This document shows positions 46,143 through 55,600 of a stretch of 64,000 nucleotides of DNA, piece by piece. Made by a program: the position numbers and the translations under genes. Location of the stretch: positions 1-64,000 of the forward strand of contig JALWTS010000004.1 of assembly GCA_027077805.1 (NCBI GenBank), read 5' to 3'. Below the pieces are notes generated by a model that saw only the letters and a list, made by a program, of their open reading frames with translations, had not been told where the DNA came from and searched no databases. Position 1 is the first letter of the stretch. Every line of letters begins with the position of its first letter. The DNA is from Gammaproteobacteria bacterium. Its GTDB lineage: Bacteria; Pseudomonadota; Gammaproteobacteria; JABHGC01.

Positions 46143-47039
46143 ATGAGAAGCCTTGCTTCTTTTGCCATGCAAAGTCAGGTGCAGGCAATTATTGCCATCA
46201 GTTTCGTTGTGATTGTGTCATTGATAGTGCCTTTTTTGGGCTTTGTTAGTGCGGCTATTATTGCATTGGTCACCTTAAGACATGGTATTGTTGAGGGAAT
46301 AAAAGTCATCACAGGTGCTTTTCTTATCACCAGCGCACTATTTTACTTATTGACCCAGTCAATAATACCTATGACTGTCTTAGTCTTGATTTTATGGTTG
46401 CCAGTGCTGATATTCGCAATCGTATTGCGTTATAGTGTTTCGTTAATCGTAACGTTGGAAACAGCCACAGCATTGGCACTATTGCTATTAATGGGCTTGT
46501 ATATGAGTTTCGGTGATCCTGCTGTTGTGTGGCAACCACTATTAGAAAAAGTGATGCCACCATTGTTAGCCAATGCGAATATTTCGGAAGGAAGCCAAGC
46601 GTTTCATGAGATTATTCACGCGATTGCTCAATACATGACAGGCGTATTGGTCGCCACCGTATTATTAAATGCTATTTTGAGTTTGTTATTAGCAAGGTGG
46701 TGGCAATCGGTTTTATATAATCCTGATGGTTTTCAGCATGAGTTTAAGCAAATACATTATCATCCTAAAATACGCTGGATTATTTTAATCATTGTGGTTT
46801 TATTGGGATTAGGGGGGAGTGAACAATTTACCATTGTACAAGATTTTTTATTGGTAGCCGTGGTATTGTTTCTGTTTCAAGGTTTAGCCGTATTGCACTC
46901 TGTGCCTATTCATCCTATGGGATTGGGCGTTGTGTACTTATTACTACTCTTTGCATTGCCACATATGATGGTATTATTAGCCGTATTTGGTTATATGGAC
47001 AGTTGGTTAGATTTTAGAAAATATGGACTTCCCAAATAG
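46143..47039 (+). CDS. DUF2232 (YybS-like) membrane protein
   Basis: A 298-residue polytopic protein with about eight membrane helices, nearly all of the chain apart from a short loop near residues 195-215. The frame begins at GTG 46131, but ATG 46143 is the likelier start. Its place between rpsR and rplI is a conserved feature of many gammaproteobacteria, where this DUF2232 family is found. Function is unknown; the hydrophobic composition resembles ECF-type S-component families, but I see no ligand motif. Confidence 0.8.
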   Translation: MRSLASFAMQSQVQAIIAISFVVIVSLIVPFLGFVSAAIIALVTLRHGIVEGIKVITGAFLITSALFYLLTQSIIPMTVLVLILWLPVLIFAIVLRYSVSLIVTLETATALALLLLMGLYMSFGDPAVVWQPLLEKVMPPLLANANISEGSQAFHEIIHAIAQYMTGVLVATVLLNAILSLLLARWWQSVLYNPDGFQHEFKQIHYHPKIRWIILIIVVLLGLGGSEQFTIVQDFLLVAVVLFLFQGLAVLHSVPIHPMGLGVVYLLLLFALPHMMVLLAVFGYMDSWLDFRKYGLPK

Positions 47040-47091
47040 AGGGAGGGTCAAAATTAAGAGAAATTTTTAATTTTAATAAAGGTTTAGGATA

Positions 47092-47541
47092 ATGGACGTG
47101 ATTTTATTACAAAAAATTAATAAACTTGGTGATCTTGGGGAGAAAGTCAGTGTTAAATCGGGTTATGCCCGAAATTTTTTGATTCCTTCAGGTAAAGCAA
47201 CCACTGCAACCGCTGAAAATATTAAATTATTTGAACAGCGTCGTGCGGAATTAGAAAAAGCCGAAAAACAGTTGTTAGAGAAAGCCCAACAACGGGCAAA
47301 ACAATTAGAAGGTTTGGTGGTAACGATTTATCACAAAGCTGGGGAAGAAGGGCGTTTATTTGGTTCGGTAGGAACAACTGATATTGCGGATTCGGTGAGC
47401 AAAGCAGGGGTGGAAATTGCGAAAAACGAAGTCAGATTACCCAATGGTGCTTTACGTCAAACAGGTGAGTATGAAATTGATTTACACCTTCATACGGATG
47501 TTAATGCCAGTGTTCAAATTGTAGTGGTCGCTGAAGAATAA
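47092..47541 (+). CDS. rplI: 50S ribosomal protein L9
   Basis: A 149-residue protein. The N-terminal 23S-binding domain has the classic [30 protein letters not shown] pattern (only part quoted: [15 protein letters not shown]), a long connecting helix follows ([20 protein letters not shown]), and the C-terminal domain ends with the [12 protein letters not shown] segment. Start ATG 47092 after GGTTTAGGATA. Order rpsF-rpsR-(DUF2232)-rplI-dnaB is standard. Confidence 0.98.
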   Translation: MDVILLQKINKLGDLGEKVSVKSGYARNFLIPSGKATTATAENIKLFEQRRAELEKAEKQLLEKAQQRAKQLEGLVVTIYHKAGEEGRLFGSVGTTDIADSVSKAGVEIAKNEVRLPNGALRQTGEYEIDLHLHTDVNASVQIVVVAEE

Positions 47542-47598
47542 ATTCGCTATAATATCAGTCTTATTATTGGGTAAAGAAGGCGAGTGAGATAGGACTTT

Positions 47599-49011
47599 AT
47601 GGGAAACGATTCATCTTTTTTCTCAACTTCTTTACCTAGAGATAAGCAAGTCGAAACCTTGCGAGTTCCTCCTCATTCCGTGCAAGCGGAACAGTCTGTG
47701 TTGGGGGGGCTTATGATTGATCCGGATGCTTGGGATAAAATCGCTGATGCTGTGCATGAAGACGATTTTTATCGTCAAGATCATCAACTGATTTTTAGAG
47801 CCATTCGTAAATTAGCCACAAAAGGACGGCCTTGTGATGCCGTAACCTTATCCGAATCTTTAGAGAAATCCAAAGATTTGGATGCCGTAGGTGGCTTGGC
47901 TTACTTAGGGAGTCTGGCGAAAGATACGCCGACTGCCGCTAATATCGCCGCTTATGCGGAAATTGTCAAAGAACGTTCGATTTTACGGCAGTTAATTCGT
48001 ATAGGAATTCAGATGACGGATCTGGCCTTTCAAAGTAGTGATAAAACTTCCTCCGATTTATTAGATAGTGCCGAACAAATGGTATTTCAGATTGCCGAAA
48101 AGCAACAAAAAAAAGGGGCGAATTTTAAAGCTATCAATGATATTATCTATGAATCGGTTAACCAAGTTGAAAACTTATTTCATGCGGGCGGGGGGATTAC
48201 GGGAACTAGCACTGGGTTTATTGATCTAGATGAAATGACATCAGGCTTTCAAGCCGCTGATTTAATTATTGTGGCAGGACGACCTTCAATGGGAAAAACT
48301 GCTTTCGCTCTGAGTTTAGCAGAAAATATTTCCAAAAGTGAACAAGGTAAAGGGGTGGCTATGTTTAGTTTAGAAATGCCTGCGGAACAATTAGGTATTC
48401 GCTTGTTATCGTCTTTATCACGTTTAGATCAGCAATTAGTACGAACAGGGCGAATGCATAGAAATGATTGGCCAACGATTACACAAGCCGTAGCTGAAAT
48501 TAGCCATATGTCGTTATATATTGATGATACACCCGCGTTAACACCTGTAGAACTTCGAGCAAAAGCCAGACGTTTACAGCGAGAACATGGCAATTTAGGT
48601 TTAATTGTGATTGATTACTTACAACTGATGCAATCCTCAGAAAACGAAGAAAATCGCACGTTGCAAATTTCCTCTATTTCACGTTCATTAAAGTCTCTGG
48701 CGAGAGAATTAAATATTCCTGTGATTGCTTTATCTCAGTTAAATCGTAATTTGGAGAATCGTCCGAATAAACGGCCTATTATGTCGGATTTAAGAGAGTC
48801 AGGTAGTATTGAGCAGGATGCGGATTTGATTTTGTTTGTTTATCGGGATGAAGTATATAATCCTGAAAATACTAAAAATCGTGGGGTGGCTGAAATTATT
48901 ATTGCGAAACATCGTAATGGTCCGATTGGTAAGGTTTATTTAAGTTTTATGGCGAATTTGGCTCGCTTTGATAATAGCACTGTTCGATATAATTCATCGG
49001 ATGTTAGATAA
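47599..49011 (+). CDS. dnaB: Replicative DNA helicase DnaB
   Basis: A 470-residue hexameric helicase. The N-terminal domain (about 20-125) starts at RVPPHSVQAEQSVLGGLM, and the RecA-like motor has Walker A AGRPSMGKTAFAL, the DDTPALTPVELRAKARR region, IDYLQLMQ (Walker B) and SDLRESGSIEQDADLILF. No intein is present, although dnaB is a frequent intein site. Start ATG 47599. It precedes alr with a 9-base gap, as in many gammaproteobacteria. Confidence 0.98.
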   Translation: MGNDSSFFSTSLPRDKQVETLRVPPHSVQAEQSVLGGLMIDPDAWDKIADAVHEDDFYRQDHQLIFRAIRKLATKGRPCDAVTLSESLEKSKDLDAVGGLAYLGSLAKDTPTAANIAAYAEIVKERSILRQLIRIGIQMTDLAFQSSDKTSSDLLDSAEQMVFQIAEKQQKKGANFKAINDIIYESVNQVENLFHAGGGITGTSTGFIDLDEMTSGFQAADLIIVAGRPSMGKTAFALSLAENISKSEQGKGVAMFSLEMPAEQLGIRLLSSLSRLDQQLVRTGRMHRNDWPTITQAVAEISHMSLYIDDTPALTPVELRAKARRLQREHGNLGLIVIDYLQLMQSSENEENRTLQISSISRSLKSLARELNIPVIALSQLNRNLENRPNKRPIMSDLRESGSIEQDADLILFVYRDEVYNPENTKNRGVAEIIIAKHRNGPIGKVYLSFMANLARFDNSTVRYNSSDVR

Positions 49012-49019
49012 GCCCATCG

Positions 49020-50111
49020 ATGTTATCGACCGCAGCAAGTTATGTCATTATTGACACCAAGGCATTAGTTCATAATTTCCAACAAGTTAAACGTTATGCA
49101 CCGCAAGCGAAAGTTGTAGCAGTGATCAAAGCCAATGGTTATGGGCATGGCATTGTGGTGATGGCAACGGCATTAAGTCTTTATGCGGATGCCTTTGCTG
49201 TGGCAAGAATTGAAGAAGCGATAGCATTACGGCAAGCCAATATTCAACAGCCAATTTTGTTATTAGAAGGCATAGTGAGTCCACAAGAATTAAAGCTGGC
49301 GAGACAATATCACTGTGATTTAGTGATTCACAGTGAGTATCAAGTTGAATTACTGAAGCAATATCCAGGCAACATTAATGGTGCCATTTGGTTAAAATTA
49401 GAGACAGGTATGCATCGTTTAGGATTACCACCCGAAAAAATCCTAAGCATATGGCAACAATGTCAATCTTTAGTGAAACATAAAACGCAAGCAATAAAGT
49501 TAATAAGCCATTTAGCCAATGCCGATGATATTGAGGATGCCACTACTTTAGTGCAACATCATTGTTTTGCAAAAGTGGCAAAAATTTTGCCAACTGAAAA
49601 TAGTTTGGCAAATTCCGCAGGCATTTTAGCTTGGCCATTGACGCATTATCAATGGGTAAGAGCAGGGATTATGTTATATGGTATTTCACCCTTTGGTCAA
49701 CTTAATCGTCATCATTATTTATTAAAACCAGTGATGAGTTTGTATAGTCGTATTGTTGCCATTCAGTCCTATCAGAAAGGGGATAAAATCGGTTATGGTG
49801 GCACTTGGACTTGTCCCGAAGCTATGCCGGTTGGGGTGGTATCTATTGGTTATGGGGATGGTTATCCTCGTCATGCGAAAAATGGTACGCCTGTCTTAGT
49901 GAATGGTAAACGGGCGTACTTAGTGGGACGAGTATCAATGGATATGCTTTGTGTTGATTTGCGTGGGCATGCCCAAGTCAATATTGGCGATACGGTTACG
50001 TTATGGGGACAAGGGTTGGCAATTGAAGAAATTGCGGATTGGGCGGGAACTATTGCTTATGAGTTGGTTTGTCATGTAACGAATCGGGTGGATAGAATTG
50101 TGATTGAATAG
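49020..50111 (+). CDS. alr: Alanine racemase
   Basis: A 363-residue PLP enzyme that makes D-alanine for peptidoglycan. The PLP lysine is in VVAVIKANGYGHG and the second catalytic base tyrosine in the KIGYGGTW segment. YGDGYPRHAKNG and VGRVSMDMLCVDL are further family motifs. Length is usual. It starts 9 bases after the dnaB stop and is convergent with the rhomboid gene. Confidence 0.97.
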   Translation: MLSTAASYVIIDTKALVHNFQQVKRYAPQAKVVAVIKANGYGHGIVVMATALSLYADAFAVARIEEAIALRQANIQQPILLLEGIVSPQELKLARQYHCDLVIHSEYQVELLKQYPGNINGAIWLKLETGMHRLGLPPEKILSIWQQCQSLVKHKTQAIKLISHLANADDIEDATTLVQHHCFAKVAKILPTENSLANSAGILAWPLTHYQWVRAGIMLYGISPFGQLNRHHYLLKPVMSLYSRIVAIQSYQKGDKIGYGGTWTCPEAMPVGVVSIGYGDGYPRHAKNGTPVLVNGKRAYLVGRVSMDMLCVDLRGHAQVNIGDTVTLWGQGLAIEEIADWAGTIAYELVCHVTNRVDRIVIE

Positions 50112-50163
50112 ACGATTTTATCCAATGTGCCGTAAAACTTCGCCCTTTAGGGAGCGGAGGATG

Positions 50164-51099
50164 TCAAAGGACTTCTAGTAATTGCTTCTTCCTCTCTCGA
50201 AATAATAACATCCCCATAAAATACCCAATGCCTGCCCCACTGACATGGGCGACTAAATTAATGCCATCAGACTCCCGAGTAAAAAATAAAGTATAAATAT
50301 CACCTCCAATATAAAAGCCTGCTAAAAGCCAAGCAGGAACAGATAAGCGTCTGATAATAATAATGACCCACAGAAAACAACGAATATTGGCATGAGGCAG
50401 AAAATAGGTAAATAATGCCATCATGCCCATCACCACCCCTGATAAACCAACTGTCGGGGCTGGATCCGCCATGCCTAAGGTTGACAGTGAATAAAAAACA
50501 TGGGTGCCAATTGCTAGGGCGATAACGACGAATAAGAATCGTAAGGAGCGTAAAATAATCTCAACAGTTGCGGCAAAGGCAAAAAAGAAAAATAAATTAA
50601 AAATGACATGATCCCAACTCCCATGAGCAAATGCCGCCGTAATCATATTGATTGGGTTCCAACTTTTAGGGTCATACCAAATTTTTGCGGTTAAATAATC
50701 GGGAACAATCAAACGGTAATTGTCATACCAATCAGTAATTGTATCCGTAATAATTTTTTGGCTTTTTTCTTTGGAATAGCGTTTGGCATAATATTTAATA
50801 CGTCGAGGTTTGGTTTTCGTTATTAGGTTGGCAATAGTTGCGGGTTTATTATGCGATAAATGAATTTCAAACATAATGTCTCGACAAGTGTTGACATTAT
50901 TCGGTAATTTCATTGCTTTTAATACCCGTTTAAGATTGTCATCTTTTTTTTGTTGGCAAAAATAATAGGTATCCTTACGCACGGTTTTTTCATTACTTTC
51001 TTGAGCGTAATAAATAATCGGGCAAACAATACAGATAATAATGGTAAAAAACGGAATATAATTTAATGAAAAATCGGCTTTATAGGGAAAAAATATCAT
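50164..51099 (-). CDS. Rhomboid-family intramembrane serine protease with N-terminal extension
   Basis: A 311-residue membrane protease. A hydrophobic helix at about 12-31 is followed by a soluble 100-residue segment, then the rhomboid core from about 148: the HGSWDHVIFNL loop (H164, N168), catalytic S220 in GLSGVVMG, and H285 in HVSGAGIGY. All residues of the catalytic dyad and oxyanion hole are present, so it should be active. The soluble extension between the first helix and the core contains two cysteines (C48, C72) and is unlike the N-domain of GlpG. It lies 31 bases downstream of the MFS gene on the same strand. Confidence 0.9.
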   Translation of the reverse strand: MIFFPYKADFSLNYIPFFTIIICIVCPIIYYAQESNEKTVRKDTYYFCQQKKDDNLKRVLKAMKLPNNVNTCRDIMFEIHLSHNKPATIANLITKTKPRRIKYYAKRYSKEKSQKIITDTITDWYDNYRLIVPDYLTAKIWYDPKSWNPINMITAAFAHGSWDHVIFNLFFFFAFAATVEIILRSLRFLFVVIALAIGTHVFYSLSTLGMADPAPTVGLSGVVMGMMALFTYFLPHANIRCFLWVIIIIRRLSVPAWLLAGFYIGGDIYTLFFTRESDGINLVAHVSGAGIGYFMGMLLFRERKKQLLEVL

Positions 51100-51130
51100 A
51101 ATTTACAATAATATCTGGTTCAGTCGGTCG

Positions 51131-52477
51131 TTAACCACGTTTATTTTCAAATTGGCTGTCGTCGGGTTGGTTGTCTAGTGCAATTTCTGCGTTAGGGTCT
51201 GGGTCAGACGTTAGAAAATAGCGATAATTTTTGCTTAAGCTAACCAAACCTGCCGTAACAATTAAAATCACCCCCGTTAAACCATAAATCCTAGGAATGC
51301 TACGATCTAAAAGATCAAAAATAATGCCTGATAAACCCATGGCAATGGGTATGATACTACCTGTTAGGGTTCCAAGCAAGCCAAACATACGTCCTCGCAT
51401 ATCATCATCAATATGTAATTGAATAATCGTTAGCATATTGACATTGATAATCCCATTACATAAGCCAATGATGGCCATTAATAATAAGGCAACATAGGGG
51501 TCATCAATAAAACCCATGGCGGTAATACAACAAGACATTAAAATAAAACAAACCGATAATATGACGAGTTTGGCAAAGCCTTTTGGTTTGCTGACCCCGG
51601 CAATGGCATAGCCAATCAAAGAGCCAACCCCTAAAGCGGCAATAATAAAGCCATACCAATCCGTGGTTGCTTGTAAATGATCTTCCACATAAAACGGTAA
51701 TAATACGGAGGCGGGGACCATAAAAAAATTGATAATGGCGCCAATGGTAAAAAATTCACGCATGCCCTTTTTGGCTAATAAATAATGCAAGCCGTCTTTG
51801 GTTTCTTGCCAAAATTCGTGAAATAATTCACGTATGGGTTTTTTCGCTTTGCTTTCATCTTTTTGGGATGGATCCGATTTATCAGGCAAATTAATAAAAG
51901 ATTCACTAAAAGCAGAGATTAAATAGCTTATGCCATCAATTAAAAACATTAAAGGGGCACCTAATACCCGAAACAAAACGCCACCAACACTATTGCCTAA
52001 TAATTGAGCAATTTGCATGGTGGCTTGCCCAATGGAATTAGCGGCATTCAGTTTTTCTTTTGGGACTAAATCAGGTAGGCAAGCTAAAATGGCAGGGCGA
52101 AAAAAAGCACCTGTCGAGCCGAGCAATACGGCTACAATAAACATATGAACTAAAATAAATTGATTATATTCTGCGGGTAATAAAAATACCGAAGTCGCTA
52201 GGGTTAAGACAGCCATGCCATTGATGGTATCTGTCATGATTAAAATGGTTTTGCGGGAATAACGATCCGCAATCGTACCGCCGATGGGATTGAATAAAAC
52301 GCCCGGAATACTGGCTGACATCATCAGTAATCCCATCAGCGTTGCCGAGCCTGTATTTTGTTTAATCCAAAACATCATGGCAATAAAAAAAGCCTGTGAG
52401 CCTAATAAACTGACAAATTGACCTTGCCAAAGCAGAAAAAAATCGCTATTCCAAATTTTTCTATGGGTATTCGACAT
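51131..52477 (-). CDS. MFS transporter (MFS_3/EntS-like efflux type)
   Basis: A 448-residue protein with 12 predicted membrane helices. The N-terminus NSDFFLLWQGQFVSLLGSQA and the loop-2 motif GGTIADRYSRK are those of the MFS_3/EntS-type exporters. A long cytoplasmic loop at about 195-225 separates the halves (KSDPSQKDESKAKKP). It is divergent from the large synthetase gene with about 150 bases between the starts, so export of the peptide product is a reasonable role (inference). The acidic C-terminal tail has no recognisable domain. Confidence 0.85.
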   Translation of the reverse strand: MSNTHRKIWNSDFFLLWQGQFVSLLGSQAFFIAMMFWIKQNTGSATLMGLLMMSASIPGVLFNPIGGTIADRYSRKTILIMTDTINGMAVLTLATSVFLLPAEYNQFILVHMFIVAVLLGSTGAFFRPAILACLPDLVPKEKLNAANSIGQATMQIAQLLGNSVGGVLFRVLGAPLMFLIDGISYLISAFSESFINLPDKSDPSQKDESKAKKPIRELFHEFWQETKDGLHYLLAKKGMREFFTIGAIINFFMVPASVLLPFYVEDHLQATTDWYGFIIAALGVGSLIGYAIAGVSKPKGFAKLVILSVCFILMSCCITAMGFIDDPYVALLLMAIIGLCNGIINVNMLTIIQLHIDDDMRGRMFGLLGTLTGSIIPIAMGLSGIIFDLLDRSIPRIYGLTGVILIVTAGLVSLSKNYRYFLTSDPDPNAEIALDNQPDDSQFENKRG

Positions 52478-52562
52478 GGCGAAAACCCTCCCTGTTAATA
52501 ATTATTTCTATAATCCTAGACTAAATTTTAGCAGTTGTTGGGGGTGTTAAACTTGTATTTTT

Positions 52563-52592
52563 TTGTTGCTCATCTAATCTCTATGCTATAAG
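52563..52592 (+). promoter_or_regulatory. Possible promoter of the synthetase gene
   Basis: TTGTTG (52563-52568) and TATAAG (52587-52592) with an 18-base spacer lie about 40 bases before the GTG start of the synthetase. The match is moderate and no operator is recognised between it and the divergent MFS gene. Confidence 0.35.
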
Positions 52593-52630
52593 CAAGAAAA
52601 TATTTAAAGATCATCATACGGAGTCTTGGA

Positions 52631-55600
52631 GTGAAACAGTTGCCAAAGGAGTATCGGAGTCAAGTGGCTGAGGAGATTAGTACGAGTTCAGGTGCGGTTT
52701 GTCCTATTGAAAATCCTAGTTCATTAGTTGAGTTATTACAGTGGCGAGCCAAACATACTCCCAATCATATTGCCTATATTTTTTTACAAGATGGCGAAAA
52801 AGAAGGGGCCAGATTAACTTATGCCGAATTAGATGTCAAAGTGCGGGCCATCGCAGCGAAAATTCAACCAATTAGCCAAGCAGGGGATAGAGTGTTATTA
52901 TTGTTTCCTGCCAGTTTAGAGTATTTAGCGGCATTTTTAGCGTGCATGTATGCTAATGTCGTGTCTATTCCTGCCTATCCCCCTCGTAATAAACGGCATT
53001 TACCTCGATTTCAGTCCATTCTTGACGATGCCAAACCGGTGGCAATTTTGGCGGCCAGTCAAATTTTAAAAGACTTAGAACGGGTATTTGCCAATGTGCC
53101 TGAGTTAGAACAATTCACTTGGCTAGTGACGGATGAAATTGATAATAGTGTGGCGGAACAATGGACACCGCCATTATTGCGTCCTGAAACTTTAGCATTT
53201 TTACAATATACCTCTGGTTCCACTTCGGCACCCAAAGGGGTAATGTTGACCCATGGTAACTTAGTGCATAACCAGCGTTTAATTCAAACCGTCTCCGATC
53301 ATCGTCCTGAGCAAGTGTATGTCGGTTGGTTGCCATTGTTTCATGATATGGGTTTAGGGAATGCCCTGCAATCCATTTTTGTTGGCATGGCCAGTGTCTT
53401 AATGGCACCTGTGGCCTTTATTCAGCAACCTTTACGTTGGTTGAAAGCGATTTCTCATTATAAAGCCCATACGAGTGGTGGGCCTAATTTTGGCTATGAA
53501 CTCTGTGTGACTAAGATTTCTGAGGAACAATGTCAAGATTTAGATTTAAGCTCTTGGTTATTGGCATTTAATGGGGCCGAGCCGATTAAAGCGGAAACCT
53601 TGGCCAGATTTACCGAAAAATTTGCCCCTTATGGTTTTCCAAGTACCGCACATATGCCTTGTTATGGTTTAGCGGAAGCGACTGTCGGCGTGTCCGCAGG
53701 GGAAAAATGGCAAACACATATTGTCCGTTACTTTGATGGACAAGCCTTAACGCAAGACAAGGTGGTCGAAGTTGAGCCAACTCAGGAGAAAGCTAGGCCT
53801 TTAGTCGGCTGTGGTTGGGCATGGTTGGATCAAACGTTGTTAATTGTGAATCCTGAAACGGCAACCGTATGTGACGCGAATCAAGTCGGTGAAATTTGGT
53901 TATCCAGTCCGAGTGTGGGCTTAGGTTACTGGAATCGTGATGATATGAGTAAAGAGACCTTTGAGGCAAAAGTCCAAGGTTATGAACAGAACTTTATGCG
54001 TACAGGCGATTTTGGCTTTTTCTTAGAGAATCAATTGTATGTGACAGGGCGTTTAAAGGACATGGTGATTGTGCGAGGGCGTAATCATTATCCACAAGAT
54101 ATTGAAGCGACGATTGAACAGGCTTATCAGGATGATTCTGGGGTCTCGCCGGTACAATCAGGCGGTTGTGCGGCTTTTTCCGTTGACATTGACGGTCAGG
54201 AAGAATTAGTCGTGGTTGCCGAAGTCGAACGCCGTTATCAATTGGTTTGTCAACGTCTGGCGAAACAAGTCGCACAACGTAGTGAGGAATCCAAATATAT
54301 AGAAAATAAACGTCCTAATCCTAAACGAAGTCAAGATGATTGGGAATTAGACCCCGAAGATTTAATTGCCATTTTGCGTAAAGCGGTAACGGAATGGCAC
54401 GATTTGCATATTCATACGATTTTATTATTAAAATTTGGGGGGTTGCCTAAGACTTCTAGTGGGAAAGTGCAACGTAGTCGCTGTCGCATGCAGTTTTTAG
54501 AAGGGGAGTTGCCTACCGTTTGGATTAGTGAATTATCACTGGGTATGGCGAAAGATGATAAGGCATCCAACGAAAAGGAATTAGAACCGATTACGGTGGA
54601 ACGAGTGATGGCACAAGCAGAGGAAAAACGTCCTGCTTGGTTAGAAAAAGAATTGCAATTACAAATTGCCCGTGAACTTTATATGCCAATGGAAGAATTA
54701 GACGTATCACGACCATTAAATGCCTTTGGTTTGGACTCGTTATCAGCAGTTGAATTAGGTCATCGTTTAGAAACCCATTTAGGGGTGATTATTTCCGAAG
54801 TGGATTTATTGGAAGGCATGACCATTCGAGGCTTAGTCCAACGCATTTTAGAACAATTAAAAATGCCAGAACATCGACGCAGTTTACCCTTAACTGCCTC
54901 AGAAGACATTAGGGATCATTATCCTTTATCCTATGGACAGCAAGCACTGTGGTTTTTAAATGAATTTGCCCCCGAAAGTCGGGCCTATAATATTAGCTTT
55001 GCGGCTTTAATTCATTCTGACGTGGATTTAGAGGTATTACGTCAATCAGTACAAAGCTTATTAAATCGTCATCCGTCCCTATCGACTGTGTACGGTTCTG
55101 TTCATGGCGAACCAGTGCAAATGCCAGGTCAACATAAAGCCTTGTTTTTTACACAAGAAGATGTGTCCGATTGGCAAGCCAAAGAAATTTGTGCTCGATT
55201 AAATCGAGATGCGGTCAAACCCTTTGATTTGAAAAAAGGGCCATTATTACGTTTAAGTTTATTAAGTCAGTCGGATAATCGCCACTTTTTACTGTTATCT
55301 GTGCATCATATTGCCATTGATTTATGGTCGTTAGTCATTTTATTTAATGAACTGCAAGAACTGTATCCTGCCTTAAAACAGCAACGAGAAGCGGTATTAT
55401 CACCCTTGCCATTGCGTTATACCGATTTTGTATTTTGGCAGCAAAAATTACTTGAAAGCGAGGAAGGTCAGCGTTTGTGGGATTATTGGCGACAACAATT
55501 ATCGGGTTGTCATAATGTGTTGGATTTACCGACGGATAGAGCAAGACCTTCGGTGCAAAGTTATGCGGGTGCTAACCAAACCTTTGCTTTGACAAAAGAC

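Noticed and set aside
50112..50163. CCCTTTAGGG between alr and the rhomboid gene as a terminator
   Set aside because: A 4-bp stem with a 2-base loop and no U-run is too weak to call.
53115..53408. Leftward frame within the synthetase FAAL domain
   Set aside because: Lies wholly opposite conserved catalytic sequence; no ribosome site or family resemblance. The same holds for the other leftward frames in the synthetase.
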